Below are positions 60,954 to 64,000 of a DNA stretch of 64,000 nucleotides, piece by piece (the stretch's first letter is position 1; the number at the start of each line of letters is the position of its first letter). The stretch is from Acidobacteriota bacterium (GTDB lineage: Bacteria > Acidobacteriota > Thermoanaerobaculia > Multivoradales > JBCCEF01), in NCBI GenBank assembly GCA_039030395.1, contig JBCCEF010000008.1, positions 1 through 64,000 on the forward strand, given 5' to 3'. The notes under the pieces are model-generated. The model did no database searches, was not told the origin of the DNA, and saw nothing but the letters and a program-made list of their open reading frames with translations. A program made the position numbers and the translations under genes.

Positions 60954-61242
60954 CAGCCAAGGGGCAACCGCGTCAGATTCCGCGCTCCGCGAACCACAGT
61001 CAAGATGATGGCAATCCCTTGCTCGAGCCTGTAGATGATCCGAAAGGGCGACACCAAGATCTCCCGATAACGCCCACCCAACTCAGGGACCACTCTCCTC
61101 TTCTCGGAAAGCGCTCGATGAGGTCGACTTTCTTGACCAAGTCGCTCATGAGAACGGCAGATCTACCAGGGGAATCCTACCCGATGTACTCGCTGAGTTC
61201 TTGAAGATTGGAAATCGCCAATGAAGACCATCGAATTCTCAT
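60953..61242 (-). pseudogene. RelE/ParE-family toxin, inactivated
   Basis: Reading across two lesions the protein is ParE-like: MRIRWSSLAISNLQELSEYIG, stop, DSPGRSAVLMSDLVKKVDL, IERFPRRG, frameshift, VVPELGGRYREILVSPFRI, IYRLEQGIAIILTVVRGARN. The TAG is at 61177-61179. One base appears lost near 61091-61105, after RRG. The remaining sequence still follows the family to the end, so decay is recent. A separate ATG within the frame (DLVKKV) cannot rescue it. Confidence 0.85.
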
Positions 61243-61418
61243 TCGATGACGATTCGACGACGGACCTCTTCGTGGGGGATAGTTCCATACTCACGAATGG
61301 AAGCTTCGCCCAGTTCCACCTGCCTTCGCACATAGAGCTGATACTCAACCTGTTTCCAGGTGGCGTCGTCTGGGAGACTGTCCGCCCTTTCCAGGACCTG
61401 TTCCTTGACGGTGCTCAT
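61239..61418 (-). CDS. Small antitoxin of the decayed toxin pair
   Basis: The 59-residue product reads MSTVKEQVLERADSLPDDAT then WKQVEYQLYVRRQVELGE and TIPHEEVRRRIVIE. This matches the addiction-module antitoxins that pair with RelE/ParE toxins, which have VKEKAxxxIxSLPDDATxExIxYxLYVxxKIExG...TIxHEEVxxR. The frame is intact and its stop overlaps the toxin ATG (ATGA). No strong Shine-Dalgarno is visible. It may now be an orphan. Confidence 0.82.
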   Translation of the reverse strand: MSTVKEQVLERADSLPDDATWKQVEYQLYVRRQVELGEASIREYGTIPHEEVRRRIVIE

Positions 61419-61458
61419 CGTTCAAATCCATCACTACGCCTTTCGCTGACGACTCACA

Positions 61459-62871
61459 TTACCCCTTCCAACTCAACTGCACATATCCCCAACTCCCGTC
61501 GGACTCCGCTCGCAAGAACTGCTCCGCTCCGTCGCCGCCGAAGAAGACCCCACCGCCAACGCCAAGCCGCAAGTCGTGGGGCAGTTTGTAGCCGAAGTCG
61601 ATGTCGATCTCCTGGCCGATGGCGTCGTCGGTGAAGCCGCCGGCCGGGCGGCGGCCGGCGAAGCCGAGGCGCTCCTTGTCGAAGGCGCCGGAGCCGCCGT
61701 ACCAGGCGTCGCGGGTGTCTTCGAGTTCGAAGAGGTGGGCGGCGATGCGGAGGTTCCAGGGACCGCCGGCGGTGATCAGGGCCTCGGCGTAGAGGTCCCG
61801 CAGGTTCTGGAAGGCGCTGTAGTCGAGTGAGCCGTAGAACTTGTGGTTGGTGGGCAGCATGTTGAAGAAGGTTCCGTGGGCGGCGTCGCGCGGGTCGCCG
61901 CCGGAGGCCTGGGCCAGGCCGGCGCGGAAGGTCCAGGTCAAAGCACCCAGGGCGATCTTGCGGCCGCCTTCGATGAAGAAGGCCAGGGCGTCGTGGTCCT
62001 GCGGCCCCCAATCGCCGGTTTGCCAGGCGACCCAGGCGAGGAGGTCATGGTCTTCCCCGCCCCACAGCAGTGAGGATCCGACGGTGGTCATCGAGAGTTC
62101 ACCGCCGGCGGCGGCGCGGGCGCCGGGCCGGTCGTCGTCGTACTGGTGGGCGAAGAGGCGGAGTTCGCCCGCCGGCAGCCATTGGCCGTAGCGGCCGGTG
62201 ACGGCGATACCGCACACGCTGAGGTCGTCGAGCTGCTCGAAGGCGTCCTCGTAGTTGACGCCGCCGGCCAGCGGGATGAAACCCCAGCCGTCGAGGCGCA
62301 CGGTGTCGTTCTGCCAGGAAGCGCCGAGGCCATCGTAGCGGCGGCCGACGTTCACCCAGTCCCAGTTGCCGACCAGCCGCTCTGCCAGGCGACGCTTCTT
62401 GATGCCGTCGAGGTGGGCGACGCCGGTGCCGATCTCGTTGCCGGAGGGCGATTTCATACGGCCGCCGTAGAGGCGGAAGCCCTCATTCCTATAGGTGACG
62501 AAGAGTTCCGCCAGGCCGAGGTGGGCGGGATTTTCGTCGCCGTCGTTGGCGGCGAAGTACACCGGTCCGATGCCGAAGGCGCCGTTGGCCGGCAGGCCAA
62601 AGGAGCCGGCCGCCTGGGCGACGCCGCGCAGGTCGAAACGCTCCCACTTCACATCCGCCGTGAAGCGGAAGCGGGCGTTGCCGAAATCGTAGTCGCGGTC
62701 CGCCGCCGGGTTGGCGGCGGGGGTATCGAAGAACTCGTGGCGCAGGCGCAGCTCGTAGCCGAGATCCACTTCCGGCGGGTCCGCCTGGACCGGCAGGGAG
62801 AACGCCGCCACGAGGACAACCAAAGCGACGCGAATCGTCGTAACCATCGGCAAATGTAGGCACTTACCCAT
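61459..62871 (-). CDS. Outer-membrane alginate-export-like beta-barrel
   Basis: The 470-residue product has a signal peptide (TTIRVALVVLVAAFSLPVQA) and alternating strands throughout, matching the alginate-export/porin family (GYELRLRHEFFDTPAANPAADRDYDFGNARFRFTADVKW; ELFVTYRNEGFRLYGGRMKSPSG; YGSLDYSAFQNLRDLYAEALITAGGPWNLRIAAHLFE). It probably forms a wide porin for organic substrates. ATG 62871 was chosen because GGGAGG is 5 nt upstream; ATG 62847 is an alternative. Confidence 0.85.
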   Translation of the reverse strand: MGKCLHLPMVTTIRVALVVLVAAFSLPVQADPPEVDLGYELRLRHEFFDTPAANPAADRDYDFGNARFRFTADVKWERFDLRGVAQAAGSFGLPANGAFGIGPVYFAANDGDENPAHLGLAELFVTYRNEGFRLYGGRMKSPSGNEIGTGVAHLDGIKKRRLAERLVGNWDWVNVGRRYDGLGASWQNDTVRLDGWGFIPLAGGVNYEDAFEQLDDLSVCGIAVTGRYGQWLPAGELRLFAHQYDDDRPGARAAAGGELSMTTVGSSLLWGGEDHDLLAWVAWQTGDWGPQDHDALAFFIEGGRKIALGALTWTFRAGLAQASGGDPRDAAHGTFFNMLPTNHKFYGSLDYSAFQNLRDLYAEALITAGGPWNLRIAAHLFELEDTRDAWYGGSGAFDKERLGFAGRRPAGGFTDDAIGQEIDIDFGYKLPHDLRLGVGGGVFFGGDGAEQFLRAESDGSWGYVQLSWKG

Positions 62872-63054
62872 ACACACCTCCCAACCGTCGTGAAGTCGGC
62901 TTAGGGTGCCATCGATTGGGAATCAGCGCAAGACACTCCGAGGTGGGGGAAGCAAACTACCCCGTGGGGCAGCCGACAGCCTCTGCCGGAGCGAGGGTTG
63001 CCCCGAGAGGGTGGCGGGACGGCGAGGCGAGAAATCGACGACGTCGAATAGGGA

Positions 63055-63068
63055 CGCCTCGCGAGGCG
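63055..63068 (-). terminator. Possible terminator palindrome after coxD
   Basis: CGCCTCGCGAGGCG is a perfect 14-bp palindrome 12 bp past the coxD stop on the minus strand. It can form a GC-rich hairpin but has only CTATTC after it, so termination is uncertain. Confidence 0.4.
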
Positions 63069-63079
63069 CCCATGCTGGA

Positions 63080-63367
63080 CTAGCCCAAAAAGCCTCGGCC
63101 GATGTAGTCCATCATGATCATGGCGATCATGATGAAGAAGAACATGAAGCCGCCGACCACCGTCAGGGCGGTGAGTTTGCCGCTGTATTTGACGTGCATG
63201 AAGTACAGAATCACCAGCACCGCTTTGAGGGTGGCGATGGCGAGCATCACCACGTCGTTCAGGCGACCGAGATCTACAAAGGCGACGGCCACGGTGATGA
63301 CGGTGAGCACCATCAGGGCGGCGAAGATGCCGAAGTAGAGCTTGCGGGAAACGACGTGGTGCGACAT
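63080..63367 (-). CDS. Cytochrome c oxidase subunit IV (CoxD-type)
   Basis: The 95-residue product has three membrane helices: LYFGIFAALMVLTVITVAVAFVDLG, DVVMLAIATLKAVLVILYFMHVKY and LTALTVVGGFMFFFIMIAMIMMDYI. The central KAVLVILYFMHVKYS is diagnostic of prokaryotic COX4 (caa3-type oxidases). ATG 63367 gives MSHHVVSRKLYFG. It lies downstream of subunit III in the same direction, with element copy C between. Confidence 0.93.
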   Translation of the reverse strand: MSHHVVSRKLYFGIFAALMVLTVITVAVAFVDLGRLNDVVMLAIATLKAVLVILYFMHVKYSGKLTALTVVGGFMFFFIMIAMIMMDYIGRGFLG

Positions 63368-63451
63368 GGCTAAATGACTCCCAGCTCTCGAGGCCCAAAG
63401 GATTCTGCGCACCCAACCGTGACCGAACGCCCCGAGCCCGACAAGGCTCGC

Positions 63452-63529
63452 CGGCGGCTTTGCCGCCGTGGATGGGGGTGAGCCTTGAAGAAGCTTGCTT
63501 CTTCGAGGTGAGGGGGGCGCCCAGCCCCC
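63452..63529. repeat. Three-hairpin intergenic element, copy C
   Basis: Hairpin 1 is CGGCGGC-ttt-GCCGCCG (63452-63468). The linker TGGATGGGGGTGA follows at 63469-63481. Hairpin 2 is CCTTGAAGAAG/CTTCTTCGAGG (63483-63508, one G-T pair, loop CTTG). Hairpin 3 is GGGGGC-gccca-GCCCCC (63513-63529). An extra stem CGAGCC/GGCTCG precedes it. It is inside the cox gene series. Copy A has the same layout. Confidence 0.75.
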
Positions 63530-63541
63530 TTGGCGAGTGAG

Positions 63542-63589
63542 CTAGCGGGAGCTGATGAAGTATCGAATCGCATCGTCAGCTCCCGCTAG
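63542..63589. repeat. 14-bp inverted repeat at the coxC stop
   Basis: CTAGCGGGAGCTGA (63542-63555) and TCAGCTCCCGCTAG (63576-63589) are perfect inverted copies separated by 20 bp. The right arm includes the coxC stop codon. No T-run follows on the minus strand. It could act as a 3' stabilising hairpin or be part of the adjacent repeat element. Confidence 0.7.
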
Positions 63590-64000
63590 TGACGGCCGAT
63601 CAGGTAGAGCAGCGGGAAGAGGAAAATCCACACGATGTCCACGAAATGCCAATAGAGACCGAAGCACTCCACCGGGTTGTACCAGTCGGCGTTGAACTTG
63701 CCCTGCCAGGCGGGGATCAACAGGTAGGCCAGGAATCCCATGCCGATGATCATGTGGGCGGCGTGCAGGCCGGTCATGGCGAAATAAAGGGAGAAGAACA
63801 TCTCCGTCCCCGCTTCGTTCGCCGGATCGCCGTAGGGCGGCGCCCACTCGAAGCTGTCGCCGGGTACGTGGTGATGGGCAAACTTGCCGCTGTACTCGAT
63901 CACCTTGACGCCCAGAAAAACGGCGCCCAGAACAATCGTTAGGATCATGAATACGATCAGGGCCTTGCGCTTACTGACCTGCGCTGCCCAAACCGCCAGG
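63586..64000 (-). CDS. coxC: Cytochrome c oxidase subunit III (CoxC), 5'-partial
   Basis: The frame is open to the window edge (upstream codons LAVWAAQVSKRKALIVF precede the first internal ATG), so the start is outside. Visible helices include LTIVLGAVFLGVKVIEY, MFFSLYFAMTGLHAAHMIIGMGFLAYLLI and CFGLYWHFVDIVWIFLFPLLYLIG. The end WYNPVECFGLYWHFVDIVWIFLFPLLYL is diagnostic of COX3. It is part of a haem-copper oxidase operon continuing beyond the window. Confidence 0.95.
   Translation of the reverse strand, partial: LAVWAAQVSKRKALIVFMILTIVLGAVFLGVKVIEYSGKFAHHHVPGDSFEWAPPYGDPANEAGTEMFFSLYFAMTGLHAAHMIIGMGFLAYLLIPAWQGKFNADWYNPVECFGLYWHFVDIVWIFLFPLLYLIGRH

Noticed and set aside
1-64000. CRISPR arrays, tRNA or rRNA genes, prophage
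   Set aside because: No regularly spaced short repeats, cloverleaf-like sequences, rRNA landmarks or phage structural genes were seen on either strand.

Overview
The window is high-GC, gene-dense bacterial DNA. My best guess is an Acidobacteriota relative, Thermoanaerobaculia-like. This is inferred from the mix of ActA/ActB-type respiratory proteins, FG-GAP and carboxypeptidase-regulatory-repeat exoproteins, C-terminal DGFESG-type tails, CHAT proteases and a selenoprotein. No rRNA, tRNA or phylogenetic marker confirms it. No CRISPR array, tRNA or prophage was seen.

Layout. 1-134: right end of an IS3-type element that appears to have cut the 5' end off a secreted-type protein gene (196-2277). 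2293-9628: fumarase, then a four-gene DNA-repair operon read leftward (MBL-fold exonuclease, ATP-dependent ligase, Lhr-like helicase, PdeM-type phosphoesterase) coupled by overlapping GTGA/ATG junctions. 9831-14698: a dienoyl-CoA-reductase-like SDR and two tandem paralogous FG-GAP proteins. 14951-18904: O-antigen-ligase-like, TPR and VanZ-like proteins. 18909-22838: an AhpD-like enzyme with an in-frame UGA and a SECIS-like hairpin (candidate CxxU selenoprotein) behind a cation/proton antiporter, then a radical SAM/SPASM protein. 23061-38183: an exported-protein and protease region with a CHAT-TM-lamin-tail fusion, an M4 protease, a 900-residue repeat exoprotein, then ECF sigma factor, anti-sigma-like protein, CHAT lipoprotein and cytoplasmic subtilase in a row, facing a small unknown protein. 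38400-42320: VapBC, a BlaI/BlaR1-like pair with a clear operator, and an S41 peptidase.

42462-57582 is read leftward: accessory genes (lipoprotein, TfoX-like, zinc-ribbon/PCP_red protein, Mrp-like ATPase, GNAT), a UspA/PCP_red fusion, and a respiratory cluster. That cluster holds ActA and ActB homologues, an ActE-like cytochrome, a CydA-like b-type cytochrome and three further c-type cytochromes. It has no NrfD-like ActC/ActF and no CydB, so the CydA-like protein may be the quinol- or oxygen-reactive subunit of an unusual complex. 57753-64000 holds a DUF420 protein, an HD hydrolase, an MhqD/MhqO/MhqR-like quinone-resistance locus, a decayed RelE/ParE toxin behind an intact antitoxin, an alginate-export-like porin, and cytochrome oxidase subunits IV and III (the latter cut by the window edge).

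The most interesting items are the candidate selenoprotein, the CydA/ActAB cluster, the sigma/CHAT/subtilase cluster, and a three-hairpin intergenic element found three times (10761, 45592, 63452) whose central stem changes sequence but keeps its pairing.
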